Assembly (NCBI RefSeq): GCF_028369295.1
Contig: NZ_JAQMYP010000011.1
Coordinates: forward strand, 62,001-126,000
DNA from: Streptomyces sp. HD
GTDB lineage: Bacteria; Actinomycetota; Actinomycetes; Streptomycetales; Streptomycetaceae
Reading direction: 5' to 3'
DNA: 64,000 bases
Below are positions 55,111-63,525 of this stretch, piece after piece; position 1 is the first letter of the stretch, and each line of letters opens with the position of its first letter. The notes beneath the pieces are model-generated. The model worked only from the letters and a program-made list of their open reading frames with translations. It had not been told where the DNA came from and did not search any database. Both the position numbers and the translations under genes were made by a program.

Positions 55111-55683
55111 TCAGCCCACCCGCTGCCGAACCCGAGGCTTGGCAGGCGCGGCCGTTCGCACGTCCAGGAACGATTCCGCACCGTCCGCAACACCGGCAAC
55201 CGCCGGCTCTTCGGAAGGCAGCGCGCGGAACACCCACGTCCGGTACGACCAGAACCGGAACAGCGTCGCGATCCCGATGCCGAGGAACTTGAAGACGTTG
55301 CTCTGGAGTGGGCTGTCCCACCCGAAGCCGTACGTCGCCGCGTACAGCACGCCGTTCTCGATCACCAGGCCGACCACGCTGAACAGCAGGAACAGGCCCA
55401 GTTCCTTCGTACGGCGGCTCTTGTCACGATCGCGGTACGTGAAGTAGCGGTACCCGATGTAGTTGGTCAGGGTCGCGACCGCCGTCGCGATCACGCTCGA
55501 CCGCACGACCTGGAGGTCGGTCACATGCCGCACCAGGTTGAACACGAGGAAGTTGACCAGAACCCCGGCCCCGCCCACCGCCCCGAACTTGGCGACCTCC
55601 CGTACCAGCCGGTCGAGTCGCTGTCGAAGAGCGCTGCGAGACACCGGAGGCGCCGCATGAAGCCCCGAGGAACCACGTCCCAT
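55111..55683 (-). CDS. GtrA-family membrane protein
   Basis: This 190-residue protein has four membrane helices (about 32-52, 60-80, 97-117, 125-145) and the GtrA segments REVAKFGAVGGAGVLVNFLV, TLTNYIGYRYFTY and FRFWSYRTWVF. GtrA proteins flip or position undecaprenyl-phosphate-linked sugars for cell-surface glycosylation. Here no glycosyltransferase is adjacent. ATG 55683 has AGGAG upstream. A 12-bp tandem repeat (TGTGTCGGTCGA) lies just upstream, around 55700-55730. Confidence 0.9.
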   Translation of the reverse strand: MGRGSSGLHAAPPVSRSALRQRLDRLVREVAKFGAVGGAGVLVNFLVFNLVRHVTDLQVVRSSVIATAVATLTNYIGYRYFTYRDRDKSRRTKELGLFLLFSVVGLVIENGVLYAATYGFGWDSPLQSNVFKFLGIGIATLFRFWSYRTWVFRALPSEEPAVAGVADGAESFLDVRTAAPAKPRVRQRVG

Positions 55684-55847
55684 GGTCGTGAAGGCTCCTG
55701 TCGGTCGATGTGTCGGTCGATGTGTCGTTCTGTTTCGTCAACCCAGCCATGCTAACCACCCCCCTCGGCGATTGCCTGTGCGCGAGCTCATAGGTCGGGG
55801 AAGAGGCCGGGAAAAGTCCGGTAAGAGGGTCGCGTCGGCCCGGCCGA

Positions 55848-55853
55848 TACCCT
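55848..55853 (+). promoter_or_regulatory. -10 element of a probable leaderless promoter (purK)
   Basis: TACCCT lies at -12 to -7 of GTG 55860; there is no leader for a ribosome site. Confidence 0.55.
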
Positions 55854-55859
55854 AGGGGC

Positions 55860-56999
55860 GTGACGTTCCCGGTAGTCGGCATGGTCGGCGGGGGCCAGCT
55901 CGCGCGTATGACGCACGAGTCAGGCATCCCGCTGGGCATCAGGTTCAAGCTCCTCAGTGACACCCCTCAGGATTCCGCGGCGCAGGTCGTCAGCGATGTC
56001 GTCATCGGCGACTATCGCGACCTCGACACGCTGCGCGACTTCGCGAGGGGCTGCGATGTGATCACCTTCGATCACGAACATGTACCCACAGAGCACCTCA
56101 GGGCCCTGGAGGCGGACGGCATCCCCGTGCGCCCGGGCCCGGACGCGCTGGTGCACGCCCAGGACAAGGGCGTGATGCGCGCGAAGCTCGACGCGATCGG
56201 CGTGCCCTGCCCACGGCACCGCATCGTGACCGACCCGGAGGACGTGGTCGCCTTCGCGGAGGAGGGCGACGGCTTCCCGGTCGTCCTCAAGACGGTCCGC
56301 GGCGGCTACGACGGCAAGGGCGTCTGGGTCGTGGACTCCGCGGAGGAGGCCGCCGACCCGTTCCGCGCCGGCGTCCCGGTCCTCGCCGAGGAGAAGGTCG
56401 ACTACGTACGGGAACTCGCGGCGAACGTCGTCCGCTCCCCGCACGGTCAGGCAGTGGCGTACCCGGTCGTGGAGTCGCAGCAGGTCAACGGCGTCTGCGA
56501 CACGGTCGTCGCGCCCGCCCCCGACCTGGACGGAGCCCTCGCCCTCAAGGCCGAGGAGATGGCCCTGACCATCGCCAAGGAACTCGGCGTCGTGGGCCAC
56601 CTCGCCGTGGAGCTGTTCGAGACCCGCGACGGGCGCATCCTCGTCAACGAGCTCGCGATGCGCCCCCACAACTCGGGCCACTGGACCCAGGACGGCGCCA
56701 TCACCTCGCAGTTCGCCAACCACGTCCGGGCCGTCCTGGACCTCCCCCTCGGCGACCCGCGCCCGCGCGCCAGGTGGACGGTCATGGTCAACGTCCTCGG
56801 CGGCGACTACCCGGACATGTACTCCGCGTACCTGCACTGCATGGCCCGCGACCCCCAGCTCAAGATCCACATGTACGGCAAGGACGTGAAGCCCGGCCGC
56901 AAGGTCGGTCACGTCAACACCTACGGCGACGACCTGGACGACGTGCTGGAGCGCGCCCGTCACGCTGCCGGCTACCTGAGAGGCACGATCACCGAATGA
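55860..56999 (+). CDS. purK: 5-(carboxyamino)imidazole ribonucleotide synthase
   Basis: This 379-residue ATP-grasp enzyme carboxylates AIR to N5-CAIR in purine synthesis. Motifs are the N-terminal [20 protein letters not shown], the ATP-grasp lysine region [16 protein letters not shown], and the metal-binding [17 protein letters not shown] 55860 has TACCCT at -12 to -7, predicting a leaderless mRNA. The gene overlaps purE (ATGA), the usual pairing. Confidence 0.95.
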   Translation: MTFPVVGMVGGGQLARMTHESGIPLGIRFKLLSDTPQDSAAQVVSDVVIGDYRDLDTLRDFARGCDVITFDHEHVPTEHLRALEADGIPVRPGPDALVHAQDKGVMRAKLDAIGVPCPRHRIVTDPEDVVAFAEEGDGFPVVLKTVRGGYDGKGVWVVDSAEEAADPFRAGVPVLAEEKVDYVRELAANVVRSPHGQAVAYPVVESQQVNGVCDTVVAPAPDLDGALALKAEEMALTIAKELGVVGHLAVELFETRDGRILVNELAMRPHNSGHWTQDGAITSQFANHVRAVLDLPLGDPRPRARWTVMVNVLGGDYPDMYSAYLHCMARDPQLKIHMYGKDVKPGRKVGHVNTYGDDLDDVLERARHAAGYLRGTITE

Positions 57000-57535
57000 G
57001 TACGTCTGCCGGCCCCGTCGTGGGCATCGTGATGGGCTCGGACTCCGACTGGCCCGTCATGGAGGCCGCCGCCCAGGCCCTCGACGAGTTCGAGATCGAC
57101 TACGAGGTCGACGTCGTCTCCGCGCACCGTATGCCGCGCGAGATGGTCACGTACGGCGAGCAGGCGGCCGAGCGCGGACTGAAGGTGATCATCGCGGGGG
57201 CGGGCGGTGCCGCCCACCTCCCGGGCATGCTCGCCTCCGTCACCCCCCTCCCGGTCATCGGCGTGCCCGTCCCGCTGAAGTACCTCGACGGCATGGACTC
57301 CCTGCTGTCGATCGTCCAGATGCCGGCCGGCGTCCCGGTCGCCACGGTCTCGGTCGCCGGTGCGCGCAACGCGGGCCTGCTCGCCGCCCGCATCCTGGCC
57401 ACCCAGGACGACGAACTCCTCGGCCGTATGCGCGAGTTCCAGCAGGACCTGAACGACCAGGCCACCGAGAAGGGCAAGCGGCTGCGGGCCAAGGTCGAGG
57501 GCGCGGGCGGCTTCGGCTTCGGCGCGGGGAAGTGA
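56996..57535 (+). CDS. purE: N5-CAIR mutase
   Basis: This 179-residue class I PurE converts N5-CAIR to CAIR. Active-site motifs are [25 protein letters not shown] and [17 protein letters not shown] 56996 overlaps the purK stop, and the product acts on the purK product. The downstream dipeptidase gene overlaps or nearly overlaps its stop and is probably co-transcribed. Confidence 0.96.
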   Translation: MSTSAGPVVGIVMGSDSDWPVMEAAAQALDEFEIDYEVDVVSAHRMPREMVTYGEQAAERGLKVIIAGAGGAAHLPGMLASVTPLPVIGVPVPLKYLDGMDSLLSIVQMPAGVPVATVSVAGARNAGLLAARILATQDDELLGRMREFQQDLNDQATEKGKRLRAKVEGAGGFGFGAGK

Positions 57536-57540
57536 CGGCG

Positions 57541-58731
57541 ATGACCTCCGCCGCGTTGGCGGCGGCCCGGGAACTCCTGCGCGAGTTCCCGGTCGTCGAC
57601 GGCCACAACGACCTCCCGTGGGCCCTGCGCGAACAGGTCCGCTACGACCTCGACGCCCGTGACATCGCCGGTCACCAGGGCGCCCATCTGCACACCGACA
57701 TCCCCCGCCTGCGCGAGGGCGGCGTGGGCGCGCAGTTCTGGTCGGTGTACGTCCGCTCCGACTACGCCGGCGACAGGGCGGTCAGCGCGACCCTCGAACA
57801 GATCGACTGCGTACGGCAGTTGCTGGCGCGCTATCCGCAGGACCTGCGCCCGGCGCTGACGGCGGCGGACATGGAGGCCGCCCGCGCCGAGGGCCGTATC
57901 GCATCGCTGATGGGCGCGGAGGGCGGCCACTCGATCGCCGACTCACTGGCCACCCTGCGCGCGCTGTACGCGCTCGGCGTCCGCTACATGACCCTCACCC
58001 ACAACGACAACATCGCGTGGGCGGACTCGGCGACGGACGACCCCGGGGTGGGCGGCCTGTCGGCCTTCGGCCGCGAGGTCGTGCGGGAGATGAACCGCGA
58101 GGGCATGCTGGTCGACCTCTCGCACGTGGCGCCGTCGACGATGCGCGACGCGCTCGACACCTCCACCGCGCCGGTGATCTTCTCCCACTCGTCCTCCCGC
58201 GCGGTCTGCGACCACCCGCGCAACATCCCGGACGACGTCCTGGAACGCCTCCCCGGCAACGGCGGCATCGCGATGGTGACCTTCGTGCCGAAGTTCGTCC
58301 TCCAGGCGGCGGTCGACTGGACGGTCGCGGCCGACGACAACATGCGCGCCCACGGCTTCCACCACCTCGACACCACCGCCGAGGCGATGAAGGTGCACCG
58401 CGCCTTCGAGGAGACCAACCCGCGCCCGATCGCCACGGTCTCCACGGTCGCCGACCACCTGGACCACATGCGCGAGGTCGTCGGCGTCGACCACCTCGGC
58501 ATCGGCGGCGACTACGACGGCACCGCCTTCACCCCCGAAGGCCTGAACGACGTCTCCGGCTACCCCAACCTCATCGCCGAACTCCTGGACCGCGGCTGGT
58601 CCAAGCCCGACCTGGCCAAGCTGACCTGGCAGAACGCGGTACGAGTGCTCGGCGCGGCAGAGGACGTCGCCCGCGACCTCCGGACGACGCGGGGCCCGTC
58701 CAACGCGACCATCGAGGCACTGGACGGCTGA
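57541..58731 (+). CDS. Membrane dipeptidase family (M19) enzyme
   Basis: This 396-residue zinc dipeptidase resembles renal dipeptidase. The metal ligands are HxD in [15 protein letters not shown], Glu in MGAEGGHSI, and His residues in [12 protein letters not shown]. It hydrolyses dipeptides, perhaps including D-amino-acid ones from peptidoglycan. ATG 57541 is preferred to GTG 57532 (GTGA overlap with purE) because GGGGA is 11 bases before it and only two before GTG. Its place after purE is conserved in Streptomyces as far as I recall. Confidence 0.9.
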   Translation: MTSAALAAARELLREFPVVDGHNDLPWALREQVRYDLDARDIAGHQGAHLHTDIPRLREGGVGAQFWSVYVRSDYAGDRAVSATLEQIDCVRQLLARYPQDLRPALTAADMEAARAEGRIASLMGAEGGHSIADSLATLRALYALGVRYMTLTHNDNIAWADSATDDPGVGGLSAFGREVVREMNREGMLVDLSHVAPSTMRDALDTSTAPVIFSHSSSRAVCDHPRNIPDDVLERLPGNGGIAMVTFVPKFVLQAAVDWTVAADDNMRAHGFHHLDTTAEAMKVHRAFEETNPRPIATVSTVADHLDHMREVVGVDHLGIGGDYDGTAFTPEGLNDVSGYPNLIAELLDRGWSKPDLAKLTWQNAVRVLGAAEDVARDLRTTRGPSNATIEALDG

Positions 58732-58742
58732 TCACCGAGGGC

Positions 58743-58776
58743 GGGGGCGACCGGTGCGGCCGGTCCCTCCGCCCCC
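58743..58776. terminator. Imperfect hairpin between convergent genes
   Basis: GGGGGCG-ACCGGT and GCCGGTCCCTCCGCCCCC form a bulged stem between the dipeptidase and VOC genes. Confidence 0.5.
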
Positions 58777-58799
58777 AGCCCGCACGGGCAGCCGCATCA

Positions 58800-59159
58800 T
58801 CAGCAGGCGCACAGGCAGAACGGATGCCCCGCAGGATCCGCGTAGACCCGGAAACTCCGCGAGCGGTCCTCGGCGTCCAGCGGCTTCGCCCCCAGCGCCA
58901 GCACCCCCGCCTCGGCCGCGTCCAGGTCCGTCACGGTCAGGTCCAGATGGAACTGCTGCGAGTGATCGGGCGCGGGCCATTTCGGCGGTACGAAGCCGGT
59001 GGCGGCCTGGAACGCCAGCGACCGCCCGCCCGGCAGCTTCAGGTCCACCCAGTCCCCCTCGCCCTCGACGCTGCCGCCGAGCACACCGGCGTAGAAGTCG
59101 GCGAGTGCGCGGGGCTCGGGACAGTCCAGGACGACGACGCCCAGTTCGGCGATGGCCAT
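58800..59159 (-). CDS. VOC-superfamily (glyoxalase-like) protein
   Basis: This 119-residue protein is a single VOC domain: ELGVVVLDCPEPRALADFYA at the start, a central FHLDLTVTDLDAAEAGVLAL with the second-repeat metal His, and FRVYADPAGHPFCL at the end. Such proteins are dioxygenases, glyoxalases or resistance proteins; the function is not told. The gene is divergent from a CGNR-type regulator, with four operator-like half-sites between, suggesting repression by that protein. Confidence 0.88.
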   Translation of the reverse strand: MAIAELGVVVLDCPEPRALADFYAGVLGGSVEGEGDWVDLKLPGGRSLAFQAATGFVPPKWPAPDHSQQFHLDLTVTDLDAAEAGVLALGAKPLDAEDRSRSFRVYADPAGHPFCLCAC

Positions 59160-59179
59160 GACTTCCTCCTTGAAGGATT

Positions 59180-59241
59180 GTTACCTGTGTCTTGCCTTTA
59201 CAGGTAACGCAGTTACCTCATGCTCCCGCATAGGAGGTAAC
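59180..59241. promoter_or_regulatory. Four GTTACCT/AGGTAAC half-sites in the VOC/CGNR divergent promoter
   Basis: GTTACCT at 59180-59186, AGGTAAC at 59202-59208, GTTACCT at 59212-59218 and AGGTAAC at 59235-59241. The central pair makes a palindrome with a 3-bp spacer; the outer ones are spaced 15 to 16 bases away. This is a strong operator candidate for the divergent regulator. Confidence 0.75.
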
Positions 59242-59275
59242 GTCGCAAGGGAGTAAACGCCGGCCGAGGGAGAGA

Positions 59276-59281
59276 TAGCGT
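59276..59281 (+). promoter_or_regulatory. -10 element of a probable leaderless promoter (CGNR regulator)
   Basis: TAGCGT lies at -12 to -7 of ATG 59288. Confidence 0.5.
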
Positions 59282-59287
59282 GCAGCC

Positions 59288-59803
59288 ATGAGTGAGAGAT
59301 CGCCCGCGCCCGGAGGACTGGAGCTGATCCAGTCCCTGGTCAACACGCTGGACATCGAGTCGGGCGCCGACTCGCTGGACACGGCGGAGGGGCGGGCGCA
59401 CTTCGGGCTGGCCGAGGAGGATCTGCCGCGGGCGCGGGAGCTGCGGGAGTCCCTGAGGGTGGCCCTGCTCGCCCACGCCGGGCATCCGCCGCACCGCGCG
59501 GTGACGCCGCTGGGGGAGCTGCTGACGGCGAGCCCGCTGGTGGTCGCGGTCGACCCCGCCGACGGCTCGGCGACCCTGGCCCCGGCCGCCCTCGCGTCGG
59601 CGGGGGAGGGACCGCTGCTCTCCCGGGTGGCGGCGGCCATCGCCCACGCCCTGGTCGAGGGCACCTGGCATCGGCTCAAGGCCTGCGAGGCGGCCGACTG
59701 CCACTGGGCGTACTACGACCGCAGCCCGGCGGGGCGCGGTCGCTGGTGCTCGATGCAGGTGTGCGGGGCGCGGGCGAAGATGCGGCGCTACCGCGCGAAG
59801 TGA
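59288..59803 (+). CDS. CGNR zinc-finger regulator (ABATE family)
   Basis: This 171-residue protein has the N-terminal ABATE domain (about 5-110; LIQSLVNTLDIESGADSL, LPRARELRESLRVALL) and a C-terminal CGNR zinc finger (about 130-171; CEAADCHWAYYDRSPAGRGR, then WCSMQVCGARAKMRRYR) with four Cys. The last motif is CGAR in place of CGNR. These are DNA-binding stress-type regulators in actinobacteria. It lies divergent to the VOC gene with an operator between. The mRNA looks leaderless. Confidence 0.88.
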   Translation: MSERSPAPGGLELIQSLVNTLDIESGADSLDTAEGRAHFGLAEEDLPRARELRESLRVALLAHAGHPPHRAVTPLGELLTASPLVVAVDPADGSATLAPAALASAGEGPLLSRVAAAIAHALVEGTWHRLKACEAADCHWAYYDRSPAGRGRWCSMQVCGARAKMRRYRAK

Positions 59804-59881
59804 GCCACAGCGAAGCCCGGCAAGGCGACGTGAGCGAAGCCGGGCGGCGCGACGTGAGCGAAGCCGGGCAGCACCAAGTGA
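59804..59881 (+). repeat. 24-bp tandem repeat with recurring in-frame TGA
   Basis: About three copies of a unit AGCGAAGCCGGGC-GGCGCGACGTG follow the CGNR stop codon. In the CGNR frame, TGA recurs at 59831, 59855 and 59879, each after a copy. Confidence 0.65.
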
Positions 59882-59948
59882 GCCATTCCGAAAGGTTGTT
59901 GAAGATTCATTCGGCGTGTTGCGGCGGTGTGCGGCAGAATGCGAAGGG

Positions 59949-59985
59949 CGCCGTTTCGGCCGACTGAGCCTCGGCCGAAACGGCG
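59949..59985. terminator. Bidirectional terminator
   Basis: CGCCGTTTCGGCCGA pairs perfectly with TCGGCCGAAACGGCG around a 7-base loop between the CGNR and UDP-glucose dehydrogenase genes. Confidence 0.9.
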
Positions 59986-59996
59986 TCGCCTGTCTC

Positions 59997-61340
59997 TCAG
60001 GCCGTCGGCCGCCCCATCGCCCGATAGCTCCACCCGGCCTTGCGCCACACCTCCGGGTCGAGGGCGTTGCGCCCGTCCAGGATCACCCGGGCCGCCGTGA
60101 CCTCGCCGAGCGCCGCCGCGTCCAGCTCGCGGAACTCCCGCCACTCGGTCAGATGCAGGACGACGTCGGCGCCCCGCACCGCGTCCAGCGCGCTGTCGGC
60201 GTAGCCGAGGGTCGGGAACAGCCGGCGGGCGTTGTCCATGCCCTTGGGGTCGTACACCGTGACCTGGCCGCCCTGGAGATGGATCTGCCCGGCGACGTTC
60301 AGCGCGGGCGAGTCCCGTACGTCGTCCGAGTCGGGCTTGAAGGTGGCGCCGAGCACCGCGACCCGCTTGCCCAGGAAGGGCCCGCCGCCCAGCGCCTCCC
60401 GGGCGAGCTCGACCATCTGACCGCGCTGGCGCATGTTGATCGAGTCGATCTCGCGCAGGAAGGTCAGCGCCTGGTCGGCGCCCAGCTCGCCGGCGCGGGC
60501 CATGAAGGCGCGGATGTCCTTGGGCAGACAGCCGCCGCCGAAGCCGATGCCGGCCCGCAGGAACTTCTTGCCGATCCGGTCGTCGTGCCCGATGGCCTCC
60601 GCGAGCTTGGCGACATCGCCGCCGGCGGCCTCGCAGACCTCGGCCATCGCGTTGATGAAGGAGATCTTGGTGGCGAGGAAGGAGTTGGCGGACGTCTTCA
60701 CCAGCTCGGCGGTGGGGAAGTCGGTGACGACGAAGGGGGAGCCCCCGGCGACCGGCGTCGCGTACACCTCGCGCAGCAGCTTCTCGGCCCGCTCGCTGCC
60801 CACGCCGACCACGATCCGGTCCGGGTGCAGCGTGTCGTCCACGGCGAAGCCCTCGCGCAGGAACTCCGGGTTCCAGGCCAGCTCGGCGCCCTCGCCGGCC
60901 GGCGCGTGCTCGGCGAGGTAGGCGGCGAGGCGGTCGGCGGAGCCGACGGGGACGGTGGACTTGCCGACGACGAGGGCGGCGTCCTTCAGATGCGGGGCCA
61001 GCGAGGCGAAGGCGGCGTCGACGTACGACATGTCGCAGGCGTACTCGCCGTGCCGCTGCGGGGTGTTCACGCACACGAAGTGCACATCGCCGAACTCTCC
61101 GACCTCGGCGTAGTCGGTGGTGAACCGGAGCCGCCCGCTGGAACCCTCGATCCCCGCCACGTGCTTGCGGAGCAGATCCTCCAGCCCCGGCTCGTACATG
61201 GGGACCTCGCCCCGCCGCAGCATCTCGATCTTCTCTTCGACGACATCGAGCCCGAGCACCTCGAACCCGAGCTCGGCCATGGCCGCGGCGTGTGTGGCGC
61301 CGAGATAGCCGGTGCCGATCACGGTGATCTTGAGGGCCAT
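59997..61340 (-). CDS. ugd: UDP-glucose 6-dehydrogenase
   Basis: This 447-residue NAD-dependent enzyme oxidises UDP-glucose to UDP-glucuronate (or, less likely, GDP-mannose), supplying uronic acids for surface glycans. Motifs are the N-terminal TVIGTGYLGATHAAAMAE, the catalytic Cys in GIGFGGGCLPKDIRAF with LFLATKISFINAMAE-like sequence before it, and the C-terminal UDP-binding domain with VLGATFKPDSDDVRDSPAL. ATG 61340 has GGAG six bases upstream. It is divergent from the acyl-CoA dehydrogenase gene. Confidence 0.93.
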   Translation of the reverse strand: MALKITVIGTGYLGATHAAAMAELGFEVLGLDVVEEKIEMLRRGEVPMYEPGLEDLLRKHVAGIEGSSGRLRFTTDYAEVGEFGDVHFVCVNTPQRHGEYACDMSYVDAAFASLAPHLKDAALVVGKSTVPVGSADRLAAYLAEHAPAGEGAELAWNPEFLREGFAVDDTLHPDRIVVGVGSERAEKLLREVYATPVAGGSPFVVTDFPTAELVKTSANSFLATKISFINAMAEVCEAAGGDVAKLAEAIGHDDRIGKKFLRAGIGFGGGCLPKDIRAFMARAGELGADQALTFLREIDSINMRQRGQMVELAREALGGGPFLGKRVAVLGATFKPDSDDVRDSPALNVAGQIHLQGGQVTVYDPKGMDNARRLFPTLGYADSALDAVRGADVVLHLTEWREFRELDAAALGEVTAARVILDGRNALDPEVWRKAGWSYRAMGRPTA

Positions 61341-61455
61341 GGGTACTCCAGAAAGCGGGACGGTGGCATGCGGGCCCGAGCATAGTCGGAGGGTCTGACG
61401 GGCAACTTCCCCGCTGTCGCCAAGCTCACGTATCACTCCCGTGGGCCGACCTCTA

Positions 61456-61490
61456 AAATTTGAGTTACTTAACGGTAATTAGCGCCAGCA
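61456..61490. promoter_or_regulatory. AT-rich promoter block upstream of acyl-CoA dehydrogenase
   Basis: AAAATTTGAGTTACTTAACG and the following GTAATTAGC form the most AT-rich patch in this part of the window. TTAC-N6-GTAA gives partial symmetry. Confidence 0.4.
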
Positions 61491-61528
61491 GCACCCTTGC
61501 TATCAGCGTCCTTGGAGCGTGAGAGACC

Positions 61529-62686
61529 TTGGCCGGATCGGCTGACTTCGACCTGTACCGCCCGTCCGAGGAGCACGACATGCTCCGTGACGCCATCCGC
61601 TCCCTGGCCGAGGCGAAGATCGCGCCGCACGCCGCCGCGGTGGACGAGGAAGCCCGTTTCCCGCAGGAGGCGCTGGAAGCGCTGGTCGCCAATGACCTGC
61701 ACGCCGTGCACGTACCGGAGTCCTACGGCGGTGCGGGCGCGGACGCGCTGGCGACGGTGATCGTGATCGAGGAGGTCGCGCGGGTCTGCGCGTCGTCCTC
61801 CCTCATCCCCGCGGTGAACAAGCTGGGCTCGCTGCCGGTGATCCTCTCCGGCTCCGAGGACCTGAAGAAGAAGTACATGACCCCGCTCGCCAAGGGCGAG
61901 GGCATGTTCTCGTACTGCCTCTCCGAGCCCGACGCCGGCTCCGACGCGGCCGGTATGAAGACGAAGGCGGTCCGCGACGGCGACCACTACGTGCTGAACG
62001 GCGTGAAGCGCTGGATCACCAATGCCGGCGTCTCCGACTACTACACGGTGATGGCCGTCACCGACCCCGCCAAGCGCTCCAAGGGCATCTCGGCCTTCGT
62101 GGTCGAGAAGTCCGACGAGGGCGTCTCCTTCGGCGCCCCGGAGAAGAAGCTCGGCATCAAGGGCTCGCCGACCCGCGAGGTCTACCTCGACAACGTCCGT
62201 ATCCCGGCCGACCGCATGATCGGCGAGGAGGGCACGGGCTTCGCGACGGCGATGCAGACGCTGGACCACACCCGCATCACCATCGCCGCGCAGGCGCTGG
62301 GCATCGCGCAGGGCGCCCTCGACTACGCCAAGGGCTATGTCCAGGAGCGCAAGCAGTTCGGCAAGCCGATCGCCGACTTCCAGGGCATCCAGTTCATGCT
62401 CGCCGACATGGCCATGAAGATCTCGGCCGCCCGCGCCCTGACCTACCAGGCCGCCGCCGCCTCCGAGCGCGGCGACGCCGACCTCACCTACCTGGGCGCC
62501 GCCGCCAAGTGCTTCGCCTCGGACGTGGCGATGGAGGTCACCACGGACGCGGTCCAGCTGCTCGGCGGTTACGGCTACACCCGCGACTACCCGGTCGAGC
62601 GCATGATGCGCGACGCCAAGATCACGCAGATCTACGAGGGCACCAACCAGGTCCAGCGGATCGTGATGGCGCGGAACCTGCCGTAG
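61529..62686 (+). CDS. Acyl-CoA dehydrogenase
   Basis: This 385-residue FAD enzyme catalyses the first step of beta-oxidation or branched-chain acyl-CoA oxidation. Family signatures are FSYCLSEPDAGSDAAGMKT, KRWITNAGVSDYY, the QLLGGYGYTRDYPVERMMRD block and the C-terminal IYEGTNQVQRIVMARNL, with catalytic Glu in YEGT. The start is taken as TTG 61529 (MAGSADFDLYRP). A GGAG is 11 bases upstream, and no better start exists before the conserved part. The chain-length specificity is not told. Confidence 0.93.
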   Translation: MAGSADFDLYRPSEEHDMLRDAIRSLAEAKIAPHAAAVDEEARFPQEALEALVANDLHAVHVPESYGGAGADALATVIVIEEVARVCASSSLIPAVNKLGSLPVILSGSEDLKKKYMTPLAKGEGMFSYCLSEPDAGSDAAGMKTKAVRDGDHYVLNGVKRWITNAGVSDYYTVMAVTDPAKRSKGISAFVVEKSDEGVSFGAPEKKLGIKGSPTREVYLDNVRIPADRMIGEEGTGFATAMQTLDHTRITIAAQALGIAQGALDYAKGYVQERKQFGKPIADFQGIQFMLADMAMKISAARALTYQAAAASERGDADLTYLGAAAKCFASDVAMEVTTDAVQLLGGYGYTRDYPVERMMRDAKITQIYEGTNQVQRIVMARNLP

Positions 62687-62714
62687 CGGGACAGGCAGCC
62701 CGCCGCAGACGCAC

Positions 62715-62743
62715 ACAGCCCCCGGCGCCATGCCGGGGGCTGT
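62715..62743 (+). terminator. Acyl-CoA dehydrogenase terminator
   Basis: ACAGCCCCCGGC pairs with GCCGGGGGCTGT around a 5-base loop, followed by T. Confidence 0.88.
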
Positions 62744-62848
62744 TGCCGTTCCGGGAGCAGAACTCCTGCGGCCCCTGCGCCAGTTGCCCGAAGCCGTCTC
62801 CGGTTCAGTGGGGTCGGGTGTTCGTGTAACAGAGCCACGGCGGCGCCG

Positions 62849-63406
62849 TCAGTCCTCGTACCCCTCGGCCGCCCGCTTCTCCCGCAGTTCCTTGATGGCG
62901 CGTCGCCGGGCCAGCCGGTGTGTCCGGCGGATCTGGGCCTCCTGGTTGCGCCGCCTGTCCCGCTCGGTCTCCGGCATCACCTGCGGCACCCGGCGCGGCT
63001 TGCCGTCCGCGTCCACCGCCGCGAACACCAGGTACGCCGAGCCGACCTGGGTCGCCGGCGCCGATTCGTTCCAGCGCTCGGCCAGGACGCGTACGCCGAC
63101 CTCCATCGAGGTCCGGCCGGTCCAGTTGACCTGGGCTTTCACATGGACGAGGTCGCCGACGCGGACCGGTTCCAGGAAAACCATCTCGTCCATGGACGCG
63201 GTGACGGCGGGGCCACCGCTGTGCCGGCCGGCCACCGCGCCCGCGGCATCGTCGACGAGTTTCATGATCACGCCGCCGTGCACCGTGCCCAGAAGGTTGG
63301 TGTCGTTGTGGGTCATGATGTGGCTGAGGGTGGTGCGGGACGCGGACGTCGGCTTGCCCGGGATCTCCGGAGTGCCTGATTCCGCTGCGGTGACCTGGTC
63401 TGTCAT
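62849..63406 (-). CDS. Acyl-CoA thioesterase (hotdog fold)
   Basis: This 185-residue protein belongs to the YciA/ACOT hotdog acyl-CoA thioesterases: LSHIMTHNDTNLLGTVHGGV with the active-site Asp/His region, VDDAAGAVAGRHSGG, DEMVFLEPVRVGDLVHVKAQ. An Arg/Glu-rich helical tail (about 140-185) follows. ATG 63406 is chosen over upstream in-frame starts. TAAGGT lies seven bases before it, near the spacing of leaderless promoters, though GGTGG could also serve as a weak ribosome site. Confidence 0.9.
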   Translation of the reverse strand: MTDQVTAAESGTPEIPGKPTSASRTTLSHIMTHNDTNLLGTVHGGVIMKLVDDAAGAVAGRHSGGPAVTASMDEMVFLEPVRVGDLVHVKAQVNWTGRTSMEVGVRVLAERWNESAPATQVGSAYLVFAAVDADGKPRRVPQVMPETERDRRRNQEAQIRRTHRLARRRAIKELREKRAAEGYED

Positions 63407-63525
63407 GGCGTCCACCTTATGCCGACCCGACAACCGCGGACTTTGTGTTGGCTTCGCAACAGCCGTGACCCTATTTTCCCCCGAACCTTGTAAGACCCCT
63501 GGGCGCGCCCTGCACACTGGGGCGC

